From Aplectana chamaeleonis (taxonomy: Eukaryota; Nematoda; Chromadorea; Rhabditida; Cosmocercidae): DNA of 64,000 nt. The notes beneath the pieces are model-generated. The model was not told the origin of the DNA. It worked only from the letters and a program-made list of their open reading frames with translations, and did not search any database. The stretch is taken from NCBI GenBank assembly GCA_029168955.1, contig JAPDOI010001222.1:124001-188000 (forward strand), in the 5' to 3' direction. Position numbers and translations under genes: made by a program. Below, one piece after another: positions 18,597 through 32,374 of the stretch; position 1 is the stretch's first letter, and every line of letters starts with the position of its first letter.

Positions 18597-21500
18597 GCGG
18601 GACGGTGTGACTCAGAAGTGCGCCACAGAACGCCGTAGAAAGTGTGCGGGATCCAAGCGGGAGTGAGCCGGACGCCGTAGAAAGTGTGCGGAACCCAAAT
18701 GGGTGTGCGCAGAACGCCGTAGAAAGTGTGTGGGAGCTAAATGAGAGTGCGCCGGACGCCGTAGAAAGTGTGCGGGACCCATGTAGCGTGCTGCACAAAG
18801 TATAAAGTGTGCGGGACCCAAATGGCGGTAGTGCCGGACGCCGTAGAAAGTGTTGCGGGACCCAAATGGTGCGTGCGCAGAACGCCGCAGAAAGTGTGCG
18901 ACCCAAGTGGGAGTGCGGACGCCGTCAGAAAGTGTGCCGGACCCAAATGAGTGTGCGCTACGCGCTGTAGAAAGCGTGCGGGACCCAAGTGGGAGGTGCG
19001 CCGGACGCCGTAGAAAGTGTGTGGACCCACATGGGCGTGCGCAGAACGCCGTAGAAAGTGTGCGGAACCCAATGGGTGTGCGCAGAACGTCGTAGAAAGT
19101 GTGGGAGCCCCAAATGGGTGTGCGCAGAACGCCGTAGAAAGTGTGCGGGACCCAGTGGGAGTGCGCCGACGACTCCGTAGAAAGTGTGCGGGACGCAATT
19201 GGGAGTGCACCGGACGCCGTTGAAAGTGTGCGGGACCCAAATGAGAGTGCGCCACATGCCGTAGAAAGCGTGCGGGACCCAAGTGGGAGTGCGCCCGACG
19301 CCGTAGAAAGGGTGCGGAACTCAAGTGGGGGTGCGCAGAACGTCGTAGGAAGTGTGTGGGCCCCCAAATGGGTGTGCGCAGAACGCCGTAGAAAGTGTCC
19401 GGGACCCGAGTGGGAGGCGCCGGACGCCGTAGAAAGTGTGCGGAACCCAATTGGGTGTGCGCAGAACGCTGTAGAAAGTGTGTGGGACCTAATGAGAGTA
19501 TGCCGGACGCCGTAGAAAGTGTGCGGGACCCACTGTGAAAGGTGCCGCACGCCGTATAAAGTGTGCGGGACTCACGGGAGTGCGCAGAACGCCGTATAAA
19601 GTGTGCGGGACTTAAATGAGTGCGCCGGACGCCGTAGAAAGTGTGCCGGGACTCAAATGGGAGTGCGCCGGGCGCCGTATAAAGTGTGTCGGACCCAAAT
19701 GGGTGTGCGCAGAACGCCGTAGTAATTGTGTGGGACCCAAATGGAGAGTGCGCCGGACGCCCTAGAAGGTGTGTCGAACCCAAATGAGTGCGCCGGACGC
19801 CGTAGAAAGTGTGCGGGACCCACGTGGGAGTGCGTCGGACGCCGTATAAAGTGTGCGGGACCCAAATGGGTGTGCGCAGAACGCCGTAGTAAGTGTGCGA
19901 GACCCAATGACAGTGCGCCAAACGCCGTAGAAAGTGTGCGGGACCCAAATGAGAGTGCGTCGGATGCCGTAGAAAGTGTGCGGGACTCATGCGGAAGCGT
20001 GCGCCGGACGCCGTAGAAAGTGTGCGTGGACCCAAATGGGCATGCGCAGAACGCCGTAGAAAGTGTGCGGGACCCAAATGGGCGTGAGGCGCAGAACGCC
20101 GTAGAAAGTGTGCCAGGGACCCGCAAGTGGGAGTAGCGCCGGACGCCGTAGAAAGTGTGGTGGGACCCAAATGGGAGTGCGCAACACGCCGTAGAAAGCA
20201 TGCGGGCTCCCAAGTGGTAGTGCGTCGAACGCCGTAGAAAGTGTGCGGGACCCACATGGGAGTGCGCCGAACGCCGTAGAAAGTGTGCGGACTCAAATGG
20301 GAGTGCGCCGGACGCCCCAGAAAGTGTGCGGGCAGGCCCAAATGGGCGTGCGCAGAACGCCGTAGAAAGTGTGTGCGGGACCCAAGTGGGAGTGCGCCGA
20401 ACGCCGCAGAAAGTGTGCGGGACTCAATTGGGTGCACCGGACGCCGTAGAAAGTGTGTGGGACCCAAATGAGAGTGCGCCACGCCGTAGAAAGCGTGCGG
20501 GACCCACGTGGGAGTGCGCCGGACGCCGTATAAAGTGTGCGGGACCCAAATGGGTGTGCGCAGAACGCCGTAGAAAGTGTGTGGGCCCCAAATGAGAGTG
20601 CGCAGAACGCCGTAGAAGCGTGCGGGACCCGAGTGAGAGACGCCGGACGCCGTAGTAAGTGTGCGGAGACCCACGTGGGCGTGCGCCAAACGCCGTAGAA
20701 AGTGTGCGGGACCTAAATGAGTGCGCCGGACGCCGTAGAAAGTGTGCGGGACCCACGTGAAAGTGATAGCCGGACGCCGTATAAAGTGTGCGGGACCCAA
20801 ATGGGAGTGCGCCGGACGCCGTATAAAGTGTGCGGGACCTTAAATGGGTGTGCGCAGAACGCCGTAGAAAGTGTGCGGACCCGAGTGGGAGTGCGCCGGA
20901 CGCCCTAGAAGGTGTGGCGGGACCCAAATGAGAGTGCGCCGGACGCCGTAGAAAGTGCGCGGGACCCAGTGGAGTGCGCCGGACGCCGTAGAAAAGTGTG
21001 CGGGACCCAAATGGGAGTGCGCAGAACGCCGTAGAAAGTGTGCGGGACCCAATGACGGCGTGCGCAGCAAACGCCGTAGAAAGTGTGCGGGACCCAAATG
21101 AGAGCGTCGGATGCCGTAGAAAGTGTGCGGGACTCATGCAAAGTGCGCTGACGCCGTAGAAAGTGTGCGGGACCCAAATGGGAGCGCGCCGAACGCCGTA
21201 GAAAGTGTGCGGACCCAAATGGGCGTGCGCAGAACGCCGTAGAAAGTGTGTGGGACCCAAGTGGGAGTAGCGCCGGACGCCGTAGAAAGTGTGTGGGACC
21301 CAAATGAGAGTGCGCAACACGCCGTAGAAAGTGTGCGGGACCCATGGTAGTGCGTCGAACGCCGTAGAAAGTGTGCGGACCCACATGGTGTGCGCAGAAC
21401 GCCGTAGAAAGTGTGCGGACCCAAGTGGAGTGCGCCGGACGCCCTAGAAAGTGTGCGGGACCCATGATGGGCGTGCGCAGAACGCCGTAGAAAGTGTGCG

Positions 21501-24500
21501 GACCCAAGTGGGAGTGCGCCGGACGCCGTAGAAAGTGGTGCGGACTCAATTGGGAGTGCACCGGACGCCGTAGAAAGTGTGCGGGACCCAAATGAGTGCG
21601 CCACACGCCGTAGAAAGCGTGCGGGACCCAAGTGGGAGTGCGCCGGACGCCGTAGAAAGTGTGCGGGACCCAAAGGGGCGTGCGCAGAACGCCGTAGAAA
21701 GTGTGTGGGACCCGAATGGGTGTGCGCAGAACGAGGTAGAAAGTGTGTGGGACCCAAGTGGGAGTGCGCCGGACGCCGTAGAAAGTGTGCGGGACCCAAA
21801 TGGGATTGTGCGCAGAACGCTGTAGAAAGTGTGTGGACCTAAATGAGAGAGCGCCGGACGCCGTAGAAAGTGTGCGGGACCCACGTGAAAGTGTGCCGCA
21901 CGCCGTATAAAGTGTGCGGGACTCAAGTGGGAGTGCGCAGAACGCCGTAGAAAGTGTGCGGGACTTAAATGAGAGTGCGCCGGACGCCGTATAAAGTGTG
22001 CGGGACCCAAATGGGTGTGCGCAGAACGCCGTAGTAATTGTGTGAGACCCAAATGACAGTGCGCCAAACGCCGTAGAAAGTGTGCGGGACCCAAATGAGA
22101 GAGCGTCGGATGCCGTAGAAAGTGTGCGGGACTCAAGTGGAAGTGCGCCGGACGCCGTAGAAAGTGTGCGGGACCCAAATGAGAGTGCGCCAAACGCCGT
22201 AGAAAGTGTGCCGGACCCAAACGGGCGTGCGCAGACCGCAGTAGAAAGTGTGCGGGACCCAAGTGGAGTGCGCCGGACGCCGTAGAAAGGGTGCGGGACC
22301 CAAATGAAAGAGCGCCACACGCCGTAGAAAGCATGTGGGACACAAGTGGGAGTGCGCCGGACGCCGTAGAAAATGTGTGGGACCCACATGTGCGTGCGCA
22401 GAACGCCGTAGAAAGTGTGCGGGACTCAAGTGGGAGTGCGCCGGACGCCGTAGAAAGTGTTGGGGACCCAAATGGGCGTGCGCAGAACGCCGTAGAAATT
22501 GCGCGGTACCCAAGGGGGAGTGCGCCGGACGCCGGAGAAAGTGTGCGGACCCAATTGGGGAGTGTGCGCAGAACGCCGTAGAAAGTGTGTGGGACCTAAA
22601 TGAGAGAACGCCGGACGCCGTAGAAAGTGTGCGGGACCCACGTGGGAGTGTGCCGCACGCCGTATAAAGTGTGCGGGACCCAAGTGGGAGTGCGCCGGAC
22701 GCCGTAGAAAGTGTGCGGAACCCAAATGGGTGTGCGCAGAACGCCGTAGAAAGTGTGCGGGACCCAAGTGGGAGTGCGCGCGGACGCCGTAGAAAGTGTG
22801 GACCCACATGGGCGTGCGCAGAACGCCATAGAAAGCGTGCGGACCCAGGAGAACGCGCCGGACGCCGTAGAAAGTGTGCGGTACCCAAATGGGTGTGCGC
22901 CACGCCGTAGAAAGCATGCGGACCCAATGGCGGAGTGCGCCGGACGCCGTAGAAAGTGTGCGGGACCCAACATGTGCGTGCGCAGAACGCCGTAGAAAGT
23001 GTGCGGGACCCAAGTGGGAGTGCGCCGGACGCCGGCGCGTGTGACGCAATTGGGAGTGCACCGGACGCCGTTGAAAGTGTGCGGGACCCAAATGAGAGTG
23101 CGCCACATGCCGTAGAAAGCGTGCGGGATCCAAGTGGGAGTGCGCCGGACGCCGTAGAAAGTGTGCGGGACTAAAATGGGCGTGCGCAGAACGCCGTAGA
23201 AAGTGTGCGGGACTCAAGTGGAAGTGCGCCGGACGCCGTAGAAAGTGTACGGGACCCAAATGAGAGTGCGCCACACGCCGTAGAAAGTGTGCGGGACCCA
23301 AATGAGAGTGCGCCGAACGCCGTAGAAAGTGTGCGGGACCCAAGTGGGAGTGCGCCGGACGCCGTAGAAAGTGTGTGCGGGACCTGGGCAGGAGGCGCCG
23401 GACGCCGTAGAAAATGTGCGGGACCCAAATGAGAGTGCGCAGAACGCCGTAGAAAGTGTGCGGACCCTGCGGAGTGCGCCGAACGCCGTAGAAAGTGTGC
23501 GGGACCCAAATGGGCGTGCGCAGAACGCCGTAGAAAGTGTGCGGGACTCAATTGGGAGTGCGTCGGACGCCGTAGAAAGTGTGTGGGACCTAAATGAGAG
23601 TGAGCCGGACGCCGTAGAAAGTGTGCGGGACCCACGTGGGAGTGTGCCGCACGCCGTATAAAGTGTGCGGAACTCAAGTGGGAGTGCGCCGGACGCCGTA
23701 GAAAGTGTGCGGAACCCAAATGGGTGTGCGCAGAACGCCGTAGAAAGTGTGCGGAACCGGAGTGGGAGGGCGCCGGACGCCGTAGAAAGTGTGCGGGACC
23801 CAATTGGGTGTGCGCAGAACGCTGTAGAAAGTGTGTGGGACCTAAATGAGAGTGCGCCGGACGCCGTAGAAAGTGTGCGGACCCACGAAAGTGCGCCGGA
23901 CGCCGTAGAAAGTGTGCGGGACCCAAATGAGCGCGCCACACGCCGTAGAAAGTGTGCGGGACCCAAAACGGGCGTGCGCAGAACGCCGTAGAAAGTGTGC
24001 GGGACCCAAGTGGAGTGCGCCGGACGCCCTAGAAAGTGTGCGGGACCCAAATGAGAGTGCGCGCCACACGCCGTAAAAAGCATGCGGGACCCAAATGCGG
24101 AGCGCGCCGGACGCCGTAGGAAAATGTGTGGGACCCAAATGAGAGTGCGCAGAACGCCGTAGAAAGTGTGCGGGACCCGTCGAGAGTGCGCCAAACGCCG
24201 TAGAAAGTGTGTGCGGACCCAAATGGGCGTGCGCAGAACGCCGTAGAAAGTGTGCGGACCCAAGTGGGGAGTGCGCCGAACGCCGTAGAAAGTGTGCTGT
24301 GGACTCAATTGGGAGTGCGCCGGACGCCGTAGAAAGTGTGTGGGACCCAAATGAGAGAACGCCGGACGCCGTAGAAAGTGTGCGGACCCACGTGGAGTGC
24401 GCCACACGCCGTAGAAAGTGTGCGGGACCCAAATGAGAGTGCGCCGAACGCCGTAGAAAGTGTGCGGGACCCAAGTGGGAGTGCGCCGGACGCCGTAGAA

Positions 24501-27500
24501 AGTGTGCGGGACCCAGATGAGAGTGCGCCACACGCCGTAAAAAGCATGCGGGACCCAAGTAGGAGTGCGCCGGACGCCGTAGAAAATGTGCGGGACCCAA
24601 ATGAGAGTGCGCAGAACGCCGTAGAAAGTGTGCGGGACTCAAGTGGGAGTGCGCCGAACGCCGTAGAAAGTGTGCGGGACCCAAGTGGGAGTGCGCCGGA
24701 CGCCGTAGAAAGTGTGCGGGACTCAATTGGGAGTGCACCGGACGCCGTAGAAAGTGTGCGGGACCCAAATGAGAGTGCGCCACACGCCGTAGAAAGCGTG
24801 CGGGACCCAAGTGGGAGTGCGCCGGACGCCGTAGAAAGTGTGCGGAACCCAAATGGGTGTGCGCAGAACGCCGTAGAAAGTGTGTGGGCCCCAAATGGGT
24901 GTGCGCAGAACGCCGTAGAAAGTGTGCGGGACCCGAGTGGGAGGGCGCCGGACGCCGTAGAAAGTGTGCGGGACCCACTGGGTGTGCGCAGAACGCCGTA
25001 GAAAGTGTGGACCTAAATGAGAGGCGCCGGACGCCGTAGAAAGTGTGCGGGACCCACGTGAAAGCGTGCCGCACGCCGTATAAAGTGTGCGGGACCTGGC
25101 GGGAGTGCGCAGAACGCCGTAGAAAGTGTGTGGACTTAAATGAGAGTGCGCCGGACGCCGTATAAAGTGTGCGTGGGACCCAAATGGGTGTGCGCAGAAC
25201 GCCGTAGTAATTGTGTGAGACCCAAATGACAGTGCGCCAAACGCCGTAGAAAGTGTGCGGGACCCAAATGAGAGAGCGTCGGATGCCGTAGAAAGTGTGT
25301 GCAGGACTCATGGAAGTGCGCCGGACGCCGTAGAAAGTGTGCGGGACCCAAATGAGAGTGCGCCACACGCCGTAGAAAGTGTGTGCGGACCCAAACGGGC
25401 GTGCGCAGAACGCCGTAGAAAGTGTGCGGGACCCGGTGGGAGTGCGCCGGACGCCCTAGAAAGTGTGCGGGACCCAATGAGAGTGCGCCACACGCCGTAA
25501 AAGACATGCGGACCCAAGTGGGAGGCGCCGGACGCCGTAGAAAAATGTGTGGGACCCAAATGAGAGCGCAGAACGCCGTAGAAAGTGTGCGGGACTCATG
25601 GGAGTGCGCCAAACGCCGTAGAAAGTGTGTGGACCCAATGGGCGTGCGCAGACGCCGTAGAAAGTGTGCGGACCCAAGCGGAGTGCGCCGAACGCCGTAG
25701 AAAGTGTGCGGGACTCAATTGGGAGTGCGCCACACGCCGTAGAAAGCATGTGCGGGACCGCAGTAGAGTGCGCCGGACGCCGTAGAAAATGTGCGGGACC
25801 CAAATGAGAGTGCAGAACGCCGTAGAAAGTGTGCGGGACTCTGCGGGAGTGCGCAGAACGCCGTAGAAAGTGTGCGGGACCCAAGTGGGAGTGCGCCGGA
25901 CGCCGTAGAAAGTGTGCGGGACTCAATTGGGAGTGCACCGGACGCCGTAGAAAGTGTGCGGGACCCAAATGAGAGTGCGCCACACGCCGTAGAAAGCGTG
26001 CGGGACCCAAGTGGGAATGCGCCGGACGCCGTAGAAAGTGTGCGGAACCCAAATGGGTGTGCGCAGAACGCCGTAGAAAGTGTGTGGGCCCCAAATGGGT
26101 GTGCGCAGAACGCCGTAGAAAGTGTGCGGGACCCGAGTGGGAGGGCGCCGGACGCCGTAGAAAGTGTGCGGGACCCAATTGGGTGTGCGCAGAACGCTGT
26201 AGAAAGTGTGTGGGACCTAAATGAGAGTGCGCCGGACGCCGTAGAAAGTGTGCGGGACCCACGTGAAAGTGTGCCGCACGCCGTATAAAGTGTGCGGGAC
26301 TCAAGTGGGAGTGCGCAGAACGCCGTAGAAAGTGTGCGGGACTTAAATGAGAGTGCGCCGGACGCCGTATAAAGTGTGCGGGACCCAAATGGGTGTGCGC
26401 AGAACGCCGTAGTAATTGTGTGAGACCCAAATGACAGTGCGCCAAACGCCGTAGAAAGTGTGCGGGACCCAAATGAGAGAGCGTCGGATGCCGTAGAAAG
26501 TGTGCGGGACTCAAGTGGAAGTGCGCCGGACGCCGTAGAAAGTGTGCGGGACCCAAATGAGAGTGCGCCACACGCCGTAGAAAGTGTGCGGGACCCAAAC
26601 GGGCGTGCGCAGAACGCCGTAGAAAGTGTGCGGGACCCGAGTGGGAGTGCGCCGGACGCCCTAGAAAGTGTGCGGGACCCAAATGAGAGTGCGCCACACG
26701 CCGTAAAAAGCATGCGGGACCCAAGTGGGAGCGCGCCGGACGCCGTAGAAAATGTGTGGGACCCAAATGAGAGTGCGCAGAACGCCGTAGAAAGTGTGCG
26801 GGACTCAAGTGGGAGTGCGCCAAACGCCGTAGAAAGTGTGCGGGACCCAAATGGGCGTGCGCAGAACGCCGTAGAAAGTGTGCGGGACCCAAGTGGGAGT
26901 GCGCCGAACGCCGTAGAAAGTGTGCGGGACTCAATTGGGAGTGCGCCGGACGCCGTAGAAAGTGTGTGGGACCTAAATGAGAGAACGCCGGACGCCGTAG
27001 AAAGTGTGCGGGACCGACGTGGGAGTGTGTGGCACGCCGTAGAAAGTGTGCGGGACCCCAGTGGGAGTGGCGCCGGACGCCGTAGAAAGTGTGCGGAACC
27101 CAAATGAGAGTGCGCCACACGCCGTAGAAAGTGTGCGGGATCCCAAATGAGAGTGAAGGTGCCGGACGCCGTAGAAAGTGTGTGGGACCCACATGGGTGT
27201 GCGCAGAACGCCGTAGAAAGTGTGTGGGACCCAGAGGGAGTGCGCTGACGCCGTAGAAAGTGTGCGGTACCCAAATGGGCGTGTGCGCCGGAACACGCCG
27301 TAGAAAGTGTGTGGGACCCAAATGGGAGTGCGCCGGACGCCGTAGAAAGTGTGCGGGACCCACATGCGTGCGTGCGCAGAACGCCGTAGAAAGTGTGCGG
27401 GACCCAAGTGGGAGTATGCCGGACGCCGTAGTGCGGAACCCAAATGGGTGTGCGCAGAACGCCGTAGAAAGTGTGCGGGACCCAATTGGGAGTGCGCCGG

Positions 27501-30500
27501 ACGCCGTAGAAAGTGTGCGGACCCAAAATGAGGTGCCGCAGAACGCCGTAGAAAGCGTGCGGGACCCAGGTGGGAGTGCGCCGGACGCCGTAGAAAGTGT
27601 GCGGAACCCAAATGGTGCGCAGAACGCCGTAGAAAGTGTGCGGGACCCAAATGGGAAGTAGCGCCGGACGCCGTAGAAAGTGCATGACCCAAATGAGAGT
27701 GCGCCACACGCCGTAGAAAGTGTGCGGGACCAAATGAGCGTGCGCCGAACGCCGTAGAAAGTGTGTGGACCCAAGTGGGAGTGAGTGCCGGACGCCGTAG
27801 AAAGTGTGTGGACCCAAACGGGCGTGCGCAGAACGCCGTAGAAAGTGTGCGGGACCCGAGGAGCGCGCCGGACGCCGTAGAAAGTGTGCGGGACCTAAAT
27901 GAGAGTGCGCCACACGCCGTAGAAAGCATGCGGGACCCAAGTGGGAGTGCGCCAACGCCGCAGTATGCGTGGACCCACATCAGTGCGCCGGGCGTGCGCC
28001 ATACACGCCGTAGAAAGTGTGTGCGGACCCAAATGGGAGTGCGCCGGACGCCGTAGGAAAGTGTGCGGGACCCAAATCGGGAGTGCGCCGCACGCCGTAG
28101 AAAGTGCGGGACTCAAATGGGGAGTGCGCCGGACGCCGTAGAAAGTGTGCGGAACCCAAATGGGTGAGAGAACGCCGGACGCCGTAGAAAAGTGTGCGGA
28201 CCCAAATGGGTGTGCGCAGAACGCCGTAGAAAGTGTGTGACCCAAGTGGGAGTGCGCCGGACGCCGTAGAAAGTGTGCGGAACCCAAATGGGTGTGCGCA
28301 GAACGCCGTAGAAAGTGTGCGGTGACCCAGGTGAGCGTGCGCCGGACGCCGTAGAAAGTGTGCGGTGGACCCAAATGGGTGTGCGCAGAACGCCATGCAG
28401 AAAGCATGTGGGACCCAGGAGTGGAGTACGCGCTGGACGCCGTAGAAAGTGTGTGGACCCACATGTGCGTGCGCAGAACGCCGTAGAAAGCGTGTGCGGG
28501 ACCCAAGTGAGAGTGTCGCCGGACGCCGTAGAAAGTGTGCGGGACCCACATGGGAGTGCGCAGAACGCCGTAGAAAGTGTGCTGCACTCCAAATGGGAGC
28601 GCGCGCGGACGCACCGTAGAAAGTGTGGCGACCTTAAATGGCCTGCGCAGAACGCTGCACAAAGCGCGTGAACCCTACTGGGAGTGCACCGGACGCCGTT
28701 AGAAAGTGTGCGGTGACCCAAAGTGAGAGTGCGCAGAACGCCGCAGAAAGTGTGCGGATCCAAGTGGGAGTGGCGCTTGGACGCCGTAGAAAGTGTGCGG
28801 GACCCAAATGAGAGTTCGCAGAACGCCGTAGAAAGTGTGTGCGGGACCTATGGCGGAAGTGACGCTGGACGCCGTAGAAAGTGTGCAGTGGGACCCAAAT
28901 GAGAGTGCGCAGAACGCCGTAGAAAGTGTGCGGGACCCAAATGGGAGTGCGCCGGACGCCGTAGAAAGTGCTGCGGGACCCAAATGAGGCGTGCGCAGAA
29001 TGCCGTAGAAATTGTGCGGTACCCAAGTGGGAGTGCGCCGGACGCCGTAAAAAAGTGTGCGGGACCCTAAATGAGAGTAGGAGTGCGCCGGACGCCGTAG
29101 AAAGTGTGCGGGACCCTAAATGGGAGTGCGCCGAACGCCGTAGAAAGTGTGCGGCGTGACCTAAGTGGGAGTGCGCCGAACGCCGTAGAAAGTGTGCGGG
29201 ACCCAAATGGCGCGTGCGCAGAACGCCGTAGAAAGTGTGCGGGACCCAATTGGGAGTACGTCGGACGCCGTAGAAAGTGTGCTGGACCCAAATGAGAGGC
29301 GCCGACGCGCCGTAGAAAGTGTGCGGGACCCACGCGGGGAGTGCGCCGCACGCCGTATAAAGTGTGCGGAACCTGGCGGCAGTACGCCGGACGCCGTAGA
29401 AAGTGTGCGGAACCCAAATGGGAGTGCGCCAGAACGCCGTAGAAAGTGTGTGCGGACCCAAATGTGTGTGCGCAGAACGCCGTAGAAAGTGTGCGGGACC
29501 CATGGAGTGAGGCGCCGGACGCCGTAGAAAGTGTGCGGGACCCATATGGGCGTGCGCAGAACGCCGTAGAAAGTGTGCAGGGACTCCAGGAAGGAGCAGC
29601 GCCGGACGCCGTAGAAAGTGTGCGTGAACCCAATGGGTGTGCGCCACACGCCGTAGAAAGCATGCGTGGACCTGGGTAACGGGAGAGCAGCCGGACGCCG
29701 TAGAAAGTGTGCGGGACCCACATGTGCGTGCGCAGAACGCCGTAGAAAGTGTGCGGGACCCAAGTGGGAGTGCGCCGGACGCCGTAGAAAGTGTGCGGGA
29801 CGCAATTGGGAGTGCACCGGACGCCGTAGAAAATGTGCTGCACCCGAATGAGTGTGCGCCACGCACCGTAGAAAGCGTGCGGAACCCAGGTGGGAGTGCG
29901 CCGGATGCCGTAGAAAGTGTGCGGGACCCAAATGGGCGTGCGCAGAACGCCGTAGAAAGTGTGCGGGACCCATGGGAGTAGCAGCCGGACGCCGTAGAAA
30001 GTGTGCGGACCCAAATGAGAGTTCGCCACACGCCGTAGAAAGCATGCGGGACCCAAGGGGGGAGGAGCGCCGGACGCCGTAGAAAGTGTGTGCGGGACCC
30101 ACATGTGCGCGCAGAACGCCGTAGAAAGTGTGCGGACTCAAGTGGGAGTGCGCCGGACGCCGTAGAAAGTGTTGTACCCAAATGGGCGTGCGCGCAGAAC
30201 GCCGTAGAAATTGTGCGGCACCCAAGTGGGAGGCGCCGGACGCCGTAGAAAAAGTGTGTGGGACCTAAATGAGGAGCGCGCGCCGGACGCCGTAGAAAGT
30301 GTGGGACCCACGTGGAGCGTGCCACGCACGCCGTATAAAGTGTGCGTGGACCCAAGTGGAGCAGTGCGCCGGACGCCGCAGAAAGTGTGCGGAACCCAAA
30401 TGGGTGTGCGCAGAACGCCGTAGAAAGTGTGCGTGGACCCAAGGGAGTGCGCCGGACGCCAGGTAGAAAGTGTGCCGACCCAAAATGAGTGTGCGCCACG

Positions 30501-31485
30501 CGCCGTAGAAAGCGTGCGGGACCCAAGTGCGGGAGTGGGCCGGACGCCGTAGGAAAGTGCGGGACCCACATGGGCGTGCGCAGAACGCAGTAGAAAGTGT
30601 GCGGGACCTAAAAGAAAGTGCGCCGGACGCCGTAGAAAGTGTGCGGAACCCAAATGGGTGTGCGCAGAACGCCGTAGAAAGTGTGCGGGACCCGAATGAG
30701 AGTGCGCCACACGCCGTAGAAAGTGTGCGGGACCCAAATGAGAGTGCGCCGAACGCCGTATGAAGTGTGCGGGACCCAAGTGGGAGTGCGCCGGACGCGG
30801 TAGAAAATGTGCTGGACCCAAATGAGTGTGCGCCACGCGCCGTAGAAAGCGTGCGGAACCCAGGTGGGAGTGCGCCGGATGCCGTAGAGAAAGTTTCGCG
30901 GTGACCCACATGGGCGTGTGCGCAGAACGCCGTAGAAAAGTGTGTGACCCAGGTGGGAGTAAAGCGCCGGACGCCGTAGAAAGTGTGCGGGACCCAAACG
31001 GGCGCGCGTAGAACGCCGTAGAAAGTGTGCGAACCAAGTGGGAGTGCGCCGGACGCCGTAGAAAGTGTGCGGGAACCAATGAGAGTTCGCTCACACGCCG
31101 TAGAAAGCATGCGTGGACCCAAGTGGGAGTGGCGCCGGACGCCGTAGAAAGTGTGCGGGACTCCACATGTGCGTGCGCAGAACGCCGTAGAAAGTGTGCG
31201 TGGACTCATGGGAGTAGCAGCCGGACGGCGTAGAAAGTGTGCGGGACCCAAATGGGCGTGCGCGGAACGCCGTAGAAAGTGTGCGCGACCCAAATGAGAG
31301 TGCGCCACACGCCGTATAAAGCGTGCGGGACCCAAGTGGGAGTGCGCCGGACGCCGTAGAAAGTGTGCGGGACCCAAATGGGTGTGCGCAGAACGCCGTA
31401 GAAAGTGTGTGGGACCCGAGTGATGAGCAGCGATGCCGGACGCCGCGGTAGAAAGTGTGGTGCGGAATCGTATCTAAATGGGTGT
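18597..31485 (+). repeat. 12.9-kb array of a 42-bp minisatellite (about 300 units)
   Basis: The consensus unit is GTGCGCCGGACGCCGTAGAA plus AGTGTGCGGGACCCAAGTGGGA. Main variants begin GTGCGCAGAACG, GTGCGCCACACG (with AAAGCATGCG) or GTGCCGCACGCCGTATAAAG. Higher-order structure is visible: 24721-24980 and 25921-26180 are the same run of variants, exactly 1200 bp apart, and the rare variant GCCGTAGTAATTGTGTG recurs at about 19720, 22030, 25205 and 26410. Frames stay open for up to about 770 codons on the minus strand only because the unit is 14 stop-free codons. Small indels are frequent, mainly at 18.6-23 kb and 27-31.5 kb. Confidence 0.97.
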
Positions 31486-31805
31486 GGGCACGCCCATGCC
31501 GATCATTTTTTCCGCAGGCAGGCTACTGCGTAAACCATTCTTGAGCAAAACATGATAACGAACGATAAACGCACGCTCATAACATGCGGGTATAAAAGGG
31601 TAGAGGAGGCGGTATGCATCCATTCACACAATAACCGTTCTCTTCGATAAGTCGCCGGGAAGGCTGGCTGAGGAGGTCGAAATTGTGCAAACACGTTTGT
31701 TGGCTATTGCGATGTTTATAGCTCATATGCAAGCTGACACTCAGAAAATTTTTGAAGGATTGTAATGGTAGCCCCTGCGGAAAAATGATCGGCATGAGCG
31801 TGCTT
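31486..31805. mobile_element. MULE-like MITE, copy 2, inside the array
   Basis: Same element as 32075-32374 but with extra bases throughout (for example GCAGGCAGGCTACTGCG for GCAGGGCTACCG). It sits at the same point of the minisatellite unit (after CCCAAATGGGTGTGG), so the two copies arose by duplication of a unit block that already held the MITE. Confidence 0.85.
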
Positions 31806-32074
31806 GTGACCCAAATGGGCGTGCGCAAAAAGCCGTAGAAAGTGTGCGGTACCCAAGTGGGAGTGCGCCGGACGCCGTAGAAAGTGTGCGGAACCCAAAT
31901 GAGAGTGCGCCACACGCCGTATAAAGCGTGCGGGACCCAAGTGGGAGTGCGCCGGACGCCGTAGAAAGTGTGCGGGACCCAAATAGGTGTGCGCAGAACG
32001 CCGTAGAAAGTGTGTGGGACCCGAGTGGGAGTGCGCCGGACGCCGTAGAAAGTGTGCGGAACCCAAATGGGTGT
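31806..32074 (+). repeat. 42-bp minisatellite, six units between the two MITE copies
   Basis: Regular units with few indels, continuing the array. With the MITE they form a duplicated block of about 590 bp. Confidence 0.9.
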
Positions 32075-32374
32075 GGCACGCCCATGCCGATCATTTTTTC
32101 CGCAGGGCTACCGTAACCATTCTTGAGCAAAACATGATAACGAACGATAACGCACGCTCATAACATGCGGGGTATAAAAGGGTAGAGGAGCGGTATGCAT
32201 CCATTCACACACCGTTCTCTTCGATAAGTCGCCAGGAAGTGGCTGAGGAGGTCGAAATTGTGCAAACACGTTTGTTGGCTATTACGATGTGCTCATATGC
32301 AAGCTGACACTCAGAAAATTTTTGAAGGATTGTAACGGTAGCCCTGCGGAAAAATGATCGGCATGAGCGTGCTT
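32075..32374. mobile_element. MULE-like MITE, copy 3
   Basis: Inverted ends CATGCCGATCATTTTTTCCG and complement, with a TATAAAAG box in the centre. The nine-base duplication cannot be read here because the flanking repeat units look alike. It is cleaner in sequence than copy 2. Confidence 0.85.

Noticed and set aside
18612..30571. Very long minus-strand open frames (up to about 770 codons) in the satellite array
   Set aside because: The unit is 42 bases without stop codons in several frames, so long frames arise on both strands at once. Frames change at each indel and no start, signal or splice pattern is conserved.
18597..31485. CRISPR array
   Set aside because: Units are contiguous variants of one 42-base repeat without unique spacers, and the DNA is eukaryotic.
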